Shown in pieces: positions 1 to 5,886 of a DNA stretch of 42,498 nucleotides (positions within the stretch are counted from its first letter, which is position 1; each line of letters begins with the position of its first letter). The translations under genes were made by a program, and so were the position numbers. Source of the stretch: a virus; IMG/VR virus record IMGVR_UViG_3300025154_000195, positions 1 to 42,498 of that record; one strand, 5' to 3'. A model generated the notes under the pieces. It searched no databases. It saw only the letters and a list, made by a program, of their open reading frames with translations, and was not told the DNA's origin.

Positions 1-186
1 GCGTGATGAATCAGTGACCATTAGACTTTGTATGGGGATTTCTATGGTGGGGTATGGGGAGGTTGTGTCGGAGTTTGCCATAACCGTTAAAAGCCTGCAT
101 GGCATGAAACAACGACAATAACTGTTGGAATGTGAGCCGGATTCACCAATGGCCAGCACCGGCGGGCATTCATAGAAAGGATACAT
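1..186 (-). CDS. small ORF open to the left window edge
   Basis: The reading frame starts at ATG 186 and stays open for 62 codons to base 1, so it is partial here. It begins MYPFYECPPVLAIGESG and contains a Cys-rich YCRCFMPC stretch. I do not recognise a family. If the window ends are joined, the frame continues seven codons into the right end and stops at TGA 42475-42477, 16 bases before the GTG of the D5-type helicase gene, which would make it the gene just upstream of the helicase in the leftward operon. No good ribosome site precedes the ATG, and part of the frame lies in a GC-rich stem-loop that recurs at 777-822. It could therefore be non-coding. Confidence 0.35.
   Translation of the reverse strand, partial: MYPFYECPPVLAIGESGSHSNSYCRCFMPCRLLTVMANSDTTSPYPTIEIPIQSLMVTDSSR
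134..178 (-). repeat. GCCGG/CCGGC stem-loop repeat, copy 1
   Basis: Read on the minus strand, GCCGG and CCGGC arms flank an 18-base loop that contains CTGGCC. The same arms, loop size and most loop bases recur at 777-822. Both copies lie just downstream of a stop codon in the leftward early operon. Role unknown; an RNA structure between genes is the simplest reading. Confidence 0.5.
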
Positions 187-235
187 CGCAAAGGAAAAAT
201 CACCGTTATTAACGCCACGGTGGCGGGCGCTGGTC

Positions 236-739
236 TTATGCAAAGCACAGTCTGCCATGGATGGCCCCTGCATCTTTGAGTTGTTTATACAAGTCTTTCA
301 ACATGGCTTCGACTGCAGCCCTGAACCCATGGTCAGTGTCACGTATGCCGTCATGATGACAATATCCGTTGTATTCCATCTGCTTTACGGTAATGCTGTC
401 GTATGCTTCCACATGCCGCTCTGCATATCCAAGCATTGAACACGCCAAAGCCTCGAAGCCTGCCACATACGTGTATGCGATAACATCAACGATGGTCCGA
501 TCTGTTATCACGACATCAAACCTTGCAGCCGCCTCGATCTCCTGTTGAATTTGCCTGGAAAATATCCATGACTGAGCCTGCTCTGTTGTATCCATGTTTA
601 TTTTAAACGGGCACAAGGCCTCAAGATCACACAGCAGATAAACAGATTTGTCCGGGTGAATAAGTTTTTGATTCCTATATTCATAGGCTGCTGCTGTAGA
701 CTTACCTGTGCCATGCGTTCCTGAAAAAGATATTTGCAT
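236..739 (-). CDS. P-loop nucleotide kinase-like ATPase
   Basis: A protein of about 167 residues beginning MQISFSGTHGTGKST; the Walker A motif GTHGTGKST starts around residue 7. A middle segment FDVVITDRTIVDVIAYTY resembles the Walker B/DR region of small kinases of the AAA_28/NadR-kinase type. The family suggests phosphorylation of a nucleotide or nucleotide-like substrate, but the substrate cannot be read. The frame extends to a GTG at 751; I prefer ATG 739 because the P-loop then sits at the usual distance from the N-terminus. It is the fourth protein gene after the Cro-like gene in the leftward operon and is preceded by a conserved stem-loop. Such kinases are common in phage nucleotide-metabolism sets, which fits the dCMP deaminase and MazG-like genes elsewhere in the window. 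Confidence 0.7.
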   Translation of the reverse strand: MQISFSGTHGTGKSTAAAYEYRNQKLIHPDKSVYLLCDLEALCPFKINMDTTEQAQSWIFSRQIQQEIEAAARFDVVITDRTIVDVIAYTYVAGFEALACSMLGYAERHVEAYDSITVKQMEYNGYCHHDGIRDTDHGFRAAVEAMLKDLYKQLKDAGAIHGRLCFA

Positions 740-776
740 CAATAAGGTCACTTTTATAATTGGCTAAATTATGGCG

Positions 777-822
777 CCGGGTTCGACAAAGGCCAGCCCC
801 GGCAGGCTTTCTTGGAGAGAGT
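777..822 (-). repeat. GCCGG/CCGGC stem-loop repeat, copy 2
   Basis: On the minus strand GCCGGGG...CCCGGC forms a stem around a loop containing CTGGCC. It matches the copy at 134-178 in arms, spacing and most of the loop. It fills much of the gap between the stop of the 238-residue gene and the start of the kinase-like gene. Confidence 0.5.
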
Positions 823-1538
823 TATGCAATTACCGGGATATCCGGCAGAATTTCGTTGAAATAATCGCGGATACCTGTGACGGCTTTCAGCCTCCATGCT
901 GACCCATCTGCCTCATTGAGAGAGCAGGAAATATCGTCATTGTCATGAATGCGGAATACGAATTCAGATTCTGGCTGTTTAATTTCTGCAAAGGTGCGGA
1001 ATGGCTGGAGAATGATGGGGTTCTTAAACTCCACTTCCCGCCGCATGGATACGCCCTTCCTGACTTCCATTTTTTGGCTGTGCCCGGTGTCGTTGATCGT
1101 TCCAACGCTCTCCTTGGTAATATTGCTGCAGACAGAGAGTAAAGCGTTCCGGTGATCTGTTTCCTGGAACTGTGAAAGCAGCGCGATCACGAACTTTTCG
1201 GGATTGTATTTGGTACCAAATTGAAAATCAGTTACTAAAGCACTGGATGAAATGAAAACATGGCGCTGCAGCCATGGCCCAAATGAATCCGTTTCAAGAA
1301 ATACCTGAGTTGGAGAAGCCACATGGATGTGCATATTCTTTGCGTATTCTGGCTCAACATTACCTTTCACAAAGTCCACAATGCCGGTCAATGTACTGAT
1401 ACCAAGCGTCTCCACGGTGGACGCTTTGACGGGCGAAAAACCACTTTTAATGAACTCTTTTTCACCGACCTGAATTTTCTTTTCAAGGTCAATCATCTCT
1501 CTGAACTGAATCATTGCGTTCGACAGCATGTCATTCAT
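822..1538 (-). CDS. unknown early protein, 238 residues
   Basis: I do not recognise this protein. It is soluble and has no obvious catalytic motif. The N-terminal part (MNDMLSNAMIQFREMIDLEKK) looks helical; the central and C-terminal parts alternate hydrophobic and polar residues as in a beta-rich fold, with an Asp-rich turn HDNDDIS near residue 200. The ATG at 1538 has a good ribosome site (AGGAGAG, about 7 bases upstream) and lies 3 bases after the preceding gene, so the two are almost certainly co-translated. Its place between early genes after the Cro-like gene suggests a role in early infection or recombination/replication, which is inference only. Confidence 0.75.
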   Translation of the reverse strand: MNDMLSNAMIQFREMIDLEKKIQVGEKEFIKSGFSPVKASTVETLGISTLTGIVDFVKGNVEPEYAKNMHIHVASPTQVFLETDSFGPWLQRHVFISSSALVTDFQFGTKYNPEKFVIALLSQFQETDHRNALLSVCSNITKESVGTINDTGHSQKMEVRKGVSMRREVEFKNPIILQPFRTFAEIKQPESEFVFRIHDNDDISCSLNEADGSAWRLKAVTGIRDYFNEILPDIPVIA

Positions 1539-1541
1539 GAA

Positions 1542-1898
1542 TTATCTCTCCTGGGCTCTTCCGCCGATAACGGATATATTGGGTTTACCTGAATCATCAA
1601 ACATGTCATCCTCTTTTGCCGTAGGTTCCAAAGCGGTTTTGGATTGTGCATCCATAAACGCCTTGCTTTGGATGGTATGGCGTTTGCCAAGTTTATTTCC
1701 TGTCTCTATTGTGATTTCCAGCCAGCTTCGATTATGATCCGGCTTAATTTTGATCTTGCATGATATCTCCCTGGCTGAACCCGGGACCTTGTTGACGTCG
1801 AAGCAGTCTGCTATGACCTCCTGGAGTTCGTACTCAAGCCGTTCCAGGATGGCCCCTCCTTCAAGGTCTTCTATTGTCAATTCTCTCGTTAATTCCAT
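1542..1898 (-). CDS. unknown early protein, 118 residues
   Basis: A small acidic protein starting MELTRELTIEDLEGG, with no recognised domain. A central EISCKIKIKPDHNRSWLEI stretch is predicted beta strand, and the C-terminus is polar (KEDDMFDDSGK). The ATG at 1898 follows GGAG at about 8 bases, with a second AGGAGG further upstream. It is tightly followed by the 238-residue gene. Its leader carries the structured RNA region at 1930-2050, so translation of this gene may respond to folding or processing of that RNA. Confidence 0.7.
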   Translation of the reverse strand: MELTRELTIEDLEGGAILERLEYELQEVIADCFDVNKVPGSAREISCKIKIKPDHNRSWLEITIETGNKLGKRHTIQSKAFMDAQSKTALEPTAKEDDMFDDSGKPNISVIGGRAQER

Positions 1899-1929
1899 TA
1901 TTTATTCTCCAACCTCCTTTTTCGGGCCT

Positions 1930-2050
1930 TGACCGCTCCCCAGCAGATCGCTGACCCTTGTTAATTGTTGTGGTGTTGCCGTATAACCATCCCGCCCAAG
2001 CTGTTTCCACCGGGTAGTTCACTGGATTATTTCCAGCGGACGGGCCAGTC
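1930..2050 (-). ncRNA. candidate c4-like antisense RNA
   Basis: The gap between two early genes has no convincing protein but folds well as minus-strand RNA. A 7-bp stem CCCGUCC/GGGCGGG (2038-2044 with 1991-1997) encloses a CUGGA-AAUAA-UCCAG hairpin (2022-2036). Downstream, bases 1934-1957 are the exact reverse complement of 9776-9799 in the antirepressor leader, over 24 bases, and can form a small hairpin (CAGC/GCUG) whose GAUCU loop is complementary to the matching AGAUC loop of the target. An extended -10 promoter lies just upstream. Known analogue: C4 antisense RNA of phages P1/P7 (Rfam RF01695), which blocks antirepressor translation. Assignment to that family is inference; I could not run a covariance search. 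Confidence 0.6.
1934..1957. repeat. 24-bp repeat shared with the antirepressor leader (copy 1)
   Basis: These 24 bases begin CGCTCCCCAGCAG and end CGCTGACCC on the plus strand and recur without mismatch at 9776-9799. The centre is a dyad CAGC-N5-GCTG. Because the early operon is transcribed leftward and the antirepressor rightward, the two transcripts are complementary here. Confidence 0.9.
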
Positions 2051-2055
2051 AAAAA

Positions 2056-2064
2056 ATTATGCCA
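2056..2064 (-). promoter_or_regulatory. extended -10 promoter for the structured RNA
   Basis: On the minus strand the sequence TGGCATAAT matches the extended -10 pattern TGnTATAAT with one mismatch. A start about 7 bases downstream falls at 2049-2050, exactly where the foldable RNA begins (GACUGGCCCGUCC). The promoter overlaps the stop codon of the upstream gene. No good -35 is visible, as is usual for extended -10 promoters. Confidence 0.45.
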
Positions 2065-2506
2065 AGGATTTGTCAAAATCCTGTTCTATCTCATCTAATA
2101 AGGCCCGCTTTGCAGCCTGTTTGCGCTCAATCGTTGCCGCAGGGTCCTTCATTATTTCCGTGTAATATGAGAGCGCCGGCAGGTTATCAAGCAGCTCCTC
2201 TGCAAGTGTGCTCTTATCTGCCGCCACAGGTGTGTTTCGAACAAATTTTCCGCCACAAATCCGGCAAAAACGATCAGCGATTGTCTGAGCCAATACAGGG
2301 TTCTTAATCATAATTGCCGTGAGCATCCTCTCTGCCTTCTCAATGAATGAAATACGGGCCTCGCCGTTTCTGTCCGGATGAGCCGCTTGCTTGTAAACGT
2401 GTGTTTTGCCGCATGAAATCAAATCAGCCATTACCGTGGCGGTAACAGATTGCACTGCTTGCCTGAAAAGGTCCGAAGGGTGTTCCGTGGCTACCGATAA
2501 AGTCAT
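2057..2506 (-). CDS. unknown early protein with CxxC pair, 149 residues
   Basis: A mostly helical protein starting MTLSVATEHPSDLFRQ. It has one CRICGG motif near residue 84 that could be half of a metal site, and a charged C-terminal helix. No family recognised. The ATG at 2506 has GAGG about 6 bases upstream. It is the first gene after the Cro-like gene in the leftward operon; its last codons overlap the promoter of the structured RNA. Confidence 0.7.
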   Translation of the reverse strand: MTLSVATEHPSDLFRQAVQSVTATVMADLISCGKTHVYKQAAHPDRNGEARISFIEKAERMLTAIMIKNPVLAQTIADRFCRICGGKFVRNTPVAADKSTLAEELLDNLPALSYYTEIMKDPAATIERKQAAKRALLDEIEQDFDKSLA

Positions 2507-2587
2507 TTTAGCCTCGCTATCATGTTTATCTTATTGATATTATTGGCACAAACAAAGAAATAATTGATTTAAGCATTGTTATATTGC

Positions 2588-2803
2588 CTAATATGAAGTC
2601 TGCTTGGTTAAGGCTTGCTTAATTGCTGATTCTTTCTGAATCCTTGTACCAAAAATCCAAATTTCAGGGTTTGAATTTGTTTTTTTGGAAATATTCTCTA
2701 AAACCTTTTTTCTCGGCTGACTTTTCCCTGAAAGTATTTTTGACAAATAACCTTCCGATATACCGAGATATTTAGCTGCTATTCTTTGCTTTAGTTTTTC
2801 CAT
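2588..2803 (-). CDS. Cro-like HTH repressor
   Basis: A 71-residue protein from ATG 2803 (MEKLKQRIAAKYLGISEGYLSKILSGKSQPRKK...). Residues 5-35 fit an XRE/Cro-type helix-turn-helix, with recognition helix around EGYLSKILSGK. The frame extends up to a TTG at 2839, but that codon is part of a TTGACA box, so the ATG is preferred. It is divergent from the CI-like gene at 2907 and heads the leftward lytic operon, which is the position of cro. It should bind operators in the shared 2804-2906 gap. The leader would be very short, so the mRNA may be leaderless or nearly so. Confidence 0.7.
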   Translation of the reverse strand: MEKLKQRIAAKYLGISEGYLSKILSGKSQPRKKVLENISKKTNSNPEIWIFGTRIQKESAIKQALTKQTSY

Positions 2804-2906
2804 GGTGGAAACATTGCCATATTGGAAACATATTGTCAAACTAAAATTTCTTTCCGGGAAAGTTTTTTTTGTTTAACTTTTTAAATCTTTCCAATATTGA
2901 TAAGAA
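2804..2906. promoter_or_regulatory. divergent immunity control region with operator-like repeats
   Basis: The gap between the Cro-like and CI-like genes carries several related sites: GGAAACAT at 2807-2814 and 2824-2831, the palindrome CTTTCCGGGAAAG at 2850-2862, and TTTCCAATAT at 2888-2897, which is the exact inverse of ATATTGGAAA at 2819-2828. All share a TTTCC/GGAAA half-site. A TTGACA box lies on the minus strand at 2834-2839 for the leftward operon. On the plus strand, TTTAAC (2872-2877) and TATTGA (2895-2900) are 17 bp apart and would start transcription near the CI ATG, as in a leaderless cI mRNA. The promoters are weak matches; the operators are the stronger claim. Confidence 0.6.
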
Positions 2907-3362
2907 ATGAAATCTAATTATTCGACATATTTATATTTTCGAGCATTTGTCAAAAAATGGCTTAAAGATAATGGCAAAACTCAAAATTGGCTTGCGCTTG
3001 AGTTACAAGTTGAAGATGGCACGATTAGCAAATACCTTGGGAATGATTTCAGGATAGCGCCATTCGAAAAGCAACTTCAAATATCTGATATAATTGAAGT
3101 TGATTATTTAGAAATACTTCAAAAAGGGAAAGATATTATAGATGGGGAACCCATTAAAACAATAAAGATACTATCTGAACATCAAAACCTTGTTTCTAAA
3201 TTTAAAAATCCAGAAAAGGCTAAAGAAATAAATGAAGACTTGCTTATTCTGGAATCAATAGATTTACATGGTTACGAAGAAGTTCATGATATTATAAAAA
3301 TGAAGCTAAAAAGAAAAACAGAAGCTATAAAAAAGAGACCAGCAGCAAACGGAAACGACTAA
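2907..3362 (+). CDS. CI-like lysogeny repressor without S24 peptidase
   Basis: A 151-residue protein. Residues about 10-55 (VKKWLKDNGKTQNWLALELQ, then VEDGTISKYLG) form a helix-turn-helix of the phage repressor type. The rest is charged and helical, with no LexA/S24 peptidase motifs, so RecA-stimulated self-cleavage is not expected. The gene is divergent from the Cro-like gene across shared operator-like repeats and is the first gene of the plus-strand, lysogeny-side genes. No ribosome site is visible before ATG 2907; a leaderless message is possible. Induction would then need another input, and the Bro-N antirepressor at 9906 is the obvious candidate. The stop codon is provided by a repeat that recurs in the island. 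Confidence 0.7.
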   Translation: MKSNYSTYLYFRAFVKKWLKDNGKTQNWLALELQVEDGTISKYLGNDFRIAPFEKQLQISDIIEVDYLEILQKGKDIIDGEPIKTIKILSEHQNLVSKFKNPEKAKEINEDLLILESIDLHGYEEVHDIIKMKLKRKTEAIKKRPAANGND

Positions 3363-3389
3363 ATGCAGAATCATACTATTTAGCAAATA
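3341..3389 (+). repeat. island repeat ACTAAATGCCGGAT, copy A
   Basis: The segment has AACGACTAAATGC, AATCATAC and TTTAGCAAA blocks. It overlaps the end of the CI-like gene and supplies its stop. Related copies are at 5306-5346, 5729-5770 and 8371-8415. CTAAA and TTTAG form short inverted arms in copies A and C. Confidence 0.55.
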
Positions 3390-3472
3390 TTTTGACGGGA
3401 ATATATCGAGTGAGCCCTAATTTTATTGTTTCATTTGTCAGTTTTCTAAATTTCACCTCATAAGGAGGTTTT

Positions 3473-4240
3473 ATGCAAAACCTTTCATGCCCAAAGTGTG
3501 AGTTCAAACGAAATCCTGGGGCTGTTGAATGTCCTCGGTGCGGGATCATTTTTGAGAAGTATGAACAGATTCAAAAAAGAAAAGCTCAAGAAGCTAAGGA
3601 TGAAAAGGCTAAACAAGAAGAGGCTAAACAGGAAGATGTTGAAGATATCAAAAAGAGAACACAACAACAAAAAGCTTCTACGCCTCCCCAAAAAGAAGAT
3701 GACACAAGAAGCTATAAAAAACATAGAAGATTAATTAATCCAGTAATAGTTTCAAGCATTATTGTGGCTTTTGTAATCTCTTTTATTGGATATAAGACTT
3801 ATTTAAAAATAGATGCCGATACAGCACAAGCCGAGTTTTCGACATTTATAAAAAGCGTATCTATCAAAATGATAACATTGGCCATTGACTCTGAAAGTGT
3901 AGTCGATGAAATCAACAGAGAGTGGCGTGAAGCTATCTATTCAGATTACAATAAACGTGATTTCAATGAAGCAATTATTGAAGTTCGTACCAAACGATTC
4001 AATACGATTTCATCCATCAAAAAATTATCAGAGGATATCGCTCAAAGTATAAAAAATATAACACCACCTCCTATCATGGAAAGCGACTATAAAAGGTTAA
4101 AAGAATTGTATTTACTATTCAATAAATATGCCGATATGGCTATTTCTCCATCAGGTTCGCTGCAAACATATTCGAGCCAAAACAATGAATTATCTGTCGA
4201 AATTAAAAGCGCTATCAAAGAATTGGAGATGATGAAATGA
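3473..4240 (+). CDS. zinc-ribbon, single-TM accessory protein
   Basis: A 255-residue protein in three parts. The N-terminus has CPKC (residue 6) and CPRCG (around 21), a four-Cys zinc ribbon. A long Lys/Glu/Gln-rich, probably coiled segment follows (about 30-85). One hydrophobic segment near 92-112 (VIVSSIIVAFVISFIGYKTY) is a membrane helix, and the remaining C-terminal half is helical. With the ribbon inside the cell, the C-terminal half would face the periplasm. The ATG has a strong AAGGAGG site. It lies next to the repressor in the AT-rich island and is probably expressed from the prophage. A role in superinfection exclusion or host fitness is inference; no function is recognised. Confidence 0.7.
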   Translation: MQNLSCPKCEFKRNPGAVECPRCGIIFEKYEQIQKRKAQEAKDEKAKQEEAKQEDVEDIKKRTQQQKASTPPQKEDDTRSYKKHRRLINPVIVSSIIVAFVISFIGYKTYLKIDADTAQAEFSTFIKSVSIKMITLAIDSESVVDEINREWREAIYSDYNKRDFNEAIIEVRTKRFNTISSIKKLSEDIAQSIKNITPPPIMESDYKRLKELYLLFNKYADMAISPSGSLQTYSSQNNELSVEIKSAIKELEMMK

Positions 4241-4260
4241 TTGGTTAGTCATTTCATCAT
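4229..4260. repeat. 11-bp perfect hairpin at a gene end
   Basis: ATGATGAAATG (4229-4239) and CATTTCATCAT (4250-4260) are perfect inverse copies around a 10-base loop, overlapping the stop codon of the zinc-ribbon membrane protein. There is no T-run, so it is not a classical intrinsic terminator; it may protect the 3' end of the message. Confidence 0.55.
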
Positions 4261-4323
4261 GCTCAACACTGAAACGATATCGGTGAATCCATGATTTAAA
4301 CCCAAAAAAAGAAGGAGCACGCT

Positions 4324-4603
4324 ATGAGAGACAAAGAGTATTACCAAATAACAAAAAACCTTCATATTACACAAGGAAAACTATCATTCAGTCTTGATGT
4401 CTTTGGTGACGAAATAGCCCAAGCGAGAGGGGTATAAAGAACTTCACGGGATGGAAGCTGTCTATTTTTATCTTGTCCACAAATTCAACTGGCTTCCTTC
4501 TGTTGTTCGAGGGATGTCTTTTGAAGATATCCGTTTTGTTCTAACTGAAGAATTATCAGGTTTCGTTTTGCCAAAAGAAGCTCGCGATTTAGATGATTAT
4601 TAG
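4324..4603 (+). pseudogene. small gene split by a single-base frameshift
   Basis: ATG 4324 follows a strong AAGGAG site and encodes MRDKEYYQITKNLHITQ and further residues to TAA 4435-4437 (37 residues). In the +1 frame, open from 4418, a protein-like sequence continues as GYKELHGMEAVYFYLVHK, then FNWLPSVVRGMSFEDIRF, and on to LPKEARDLDDY and TAG 4601-4603. Removing one G from the GGGG run at 4429-4432 joins the two into about 92 residues without a break. No family is recognised; the WLPSVVRGMSFEDI part resembles short tail-chaperone-like peptides only loosely. It may be a recent inactivation, a sequencing error in a homopolymer, or a frameshift used on purpose. A minus-strand ORF at 4485-4679 overlaps it. 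Confidence 0.55.
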
Positions 4604-4679
4604 TTTCATTGGTGCGCATTCCATATATTTTTGCTTTAAGGAACATGGCCTCATTCTCAATTTGTGATAGTTCATTCAT
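4485..4679 (-). CDS. possible small coiled-coil ORF antisense to the split gene
   Basis: A 64-codon frame starting MNELSQIENEAMFLKAK, Glu/Gln/Leu-rich and predicted helical. A TGAGGT ribosome site lies about 6 bases before the ATG. It overlaps the second half of the frameshifted plus-strand gene, so only one of the two is likely to be a real protein; the plus-strand reading looks more like a folded protein. Kept at low confidence. Confidence 0.3.
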   Translation of the reverse strand: MNELSQIENEAMFLKAKIYGMRTNETNNHLNRELLLAKRNLIILQLEQNGYLQKTSLEQQKEAS

Positions 4680-4696
4680 AACAACCTCATGTGGAT

Positions 4697-4807
4697 ATGG
4701 TTAATGATAACAGTAACTACAATATCAAAGGAAATCCGGCGACACAATACCAATTCCCAAATCATCCCATTTGCCAGGGAATAGACACTATAAATAGCTT
4801 TCAATGA
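4697..4807 (+). CDS. possible 36-residue leader ORF overlapping the next start
   Basis: ATG 4697 opens a 36-codon frame (MVNDNSNYNIKGNP...) whose TGA overlaps the ATG of the gene at 4804 as ATGA. The downstream gene has no clear ribosome site of its own, so coupling to this ORF would explain its translation. Ribosome-site support for the ORF is weak. Confidence 0.3.
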   Translation: MVNDNSNYNIKGNPATQYQFPNHPICQGIDTINSFQ

Positions 4808-5037
4808 ATTTTAATATAATAAGCCAAATAGAAGATGTTGAAACCATAGCAAAAGGGCAGGGCATCCGCATTTTATCTTTACTGGAAAAAGCCTATGGCC
4901 CAGGCAGCTGGCGTAAAATGAAGGGGATTGCAACAATACAGTTTTCAAACGGGGTGAGTGTAAGGGCTGAAATACACTGGTATGAAGCCCACGGGATAGG
5001 CCGGAAAGATTTTAAAATAAAAAGGATTATATCATGA
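4804..5037 (+). CDS. small conserved-type protein, first of a coupled pair
   Basis: A 77-residue protein with the stretches LEKAYGPGSWRKMKGIATIQ and AEIHWYEAHGIGRKDFKIK. I have the impression that this WYEAHGIGRK-type protein is a widespread small family of unknown function, but cannot verify it. Its stop overlaps the ATG of the next gene (ATGA at 5034-5037), so both are translated together. The two-gene overlap in an accessory island is the layout of toxin-antitoxin or immunity pairs; no toxin motif is visible, so function is left open. Confidence 0.65.
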   Translation: MNFNIISQIEDVETIAKGQGIRILSLLEKAYGPGSWRKMKGIATIQFSNGVSVRAEIHWYEAHGIGRKDFKIKRIIS

Positions 5038-5258
5038 ATACATTTGTTATCTGTATCAACAACAAAGATAACCCGGCAAGCCTGATCATGGGTAAAGTAT
5101 ACCGGCAGCTGCCGGACAAGGACGCGGAAAAAAGAAATATGCTACGGGTTATAGATGAAGATATAGCAGAGCTGGATGGGTATCTTTACCCATCGGTTAT
5201 TTTCGCCCAGATCGATTTGCCAGAAGTCGCAAAAAAGGCCCTGCTGGCAGTTAATTAA
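5034..5258 (+). CDS. small conserved-type protein, second of a coupled pair
   Basis: A 74-residue protein starting MNTFVICINNKDNPASLIMG, with a KVYRQLPD segment and a C-terminal DLPEVAKKALLAVN. From memory it resembles a widely distributed small family of unknown function (CINNxDxPASL... YLYP). It is coupled to the upstream gene by an ATGA overlap. The last codons and the stop lie in the first unit of an exact 34-bp tandem duplication. Confidence 0.65.
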   Translation: MNTFVICINNKDNPASLIMGKVYRQLPDKDAEKRNMLRVIDEDIAELDGYLYPSVIFAQIDLPEVAKKALLAVN

Positions 5259-5307
5259 AAAAGAGAACATCAACCTGCTGGCAGTTAATTAAAAAAGAGA
5301 ACATCAA
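5240..5307 (+). repeat. 34-bp exact tandem duplication
   Basis: Two identical units, 5240-5273 and 5274-5307, start CCTGCTGGCAG and end GAGAACATCAA. The first unit includes the last codons and stop of the upstream gene. The perfect identity suggests a recent slippage or unequal recombination event. Confidence 0.9.
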
Positions 5308-5382
5308 ACGGAGAAGACTAAATGCCGGATCGATCCCATTTATCAAAAAAAATAGAACAAACAATATCATGGGATCCCTGAT
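5306..5382 (+). repeat. island repeat, copy B, with GGGATCCC palindrome
   Basis: The block AAGACTAAATGCCGGATCG (around 5314-5332) matches the other island repeats. About 50 bases further on is ATCATGGGATCCCTGAT (5366-5382). Copy C at 5729 has the same two parts at nearly the same spacing. Confidence 0.55.
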
Positions 5383-5422
5383 TTTCAGATAACAGTTTAA
5401 ACCAAACAAAATGGAGATAACC

Positions 5423-5722
5423 ATGAGCTGGATAGAAACATTAACAAAAGAGACCTTTTTTTCGGCGATCCGGGAGGCAATGAAGCCTCAAATAGATCAA
5501 ATAGATACTCGTATGACGGCACTTGAGCGCAATATGTTTGGTTTAAGAGAAAGGGTGTCTCGGTTAGAAAGCGTGGTCGAAGGCAGCACAAAGGCAAATG
5601 AAGCTAACATCCGGGCTTATGAACTCTCTATGCGGAACCTAATCCTGGAATTCAAGGCCGAGTTCCTTCAACGCAAGCTTGATCAAAAAACCGGATATGA
5701 CAAGCATCAAACTGGAAGTTAG
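5423..5722 (+). CDS. small coiled-coil protein
   Basis: A 99-residue protein from ATG 5423 (MSWIETLTKETFFSAIREAM), which has GGAG about 6 bases upstream; the frame also allows ATG 5411. Residues about 20-85 form heptad-like helices (IDQIDTRMTALERN, then VSRLESVVEGSTK). No membrane segment or catalytic motif. It is flanked by island repeats B and C on both sides, as though it were a discrete cassette. Function unknown. Confidence 0.6.
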   Translation: MSWIETLTKETFFSAIREAMKPQIDQIDTRMTALERNMFGLRERVSRLESVVEGSTKANEANIRAYELSMRNLILEFKAEFLQRKLDQKTGYDKHQTGS

Positions 5723-5728
5723 AAGCAT

Positions 5729-5803
5729 CCAACGACGAAGACTAAATTCCGGATGATACCGTTTAGCAAATTTGGCTTTTCTGAAAAATCAGGGAACCCT
5801 GAT
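5729..5803 (+). repeat. island repeat, copy C, with ATCAGGG hairpin
   Basis: AAGACTAAATTCCGGATGATA (around 5738-5758) is followed by CCGTTTAGCAAA and, at 5788-5803, the perfect hairpin ATCAGGG-AA-CCCTGAT. The two-part layout matches copy B. Confidence 0.55.
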
Positions 5804-5886
5804 AGATTTCAACAGAAAAACCATGTATGGTTAAAGTTATGATATACGGGCAATATTACTAACTTATATTTTAAAAGGATGTGGTT

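Noticed and set aside
1861-2076. 71-codon minus-strand ORF MTNPWHNFLTGPSAG... across the gap between two early genes
   Set aside because: It overlaps both neighbours, has no ribosome site, and the region folds as RNA and contains the 24-base complement, so a non-coding RNA explains it better.
5366-5803. ATCAGGG/CCCTGAT palindromes as intrinsic terminators
   Set aside because: No T-run follows either palindrome; they are kept only as parts of the repeats.
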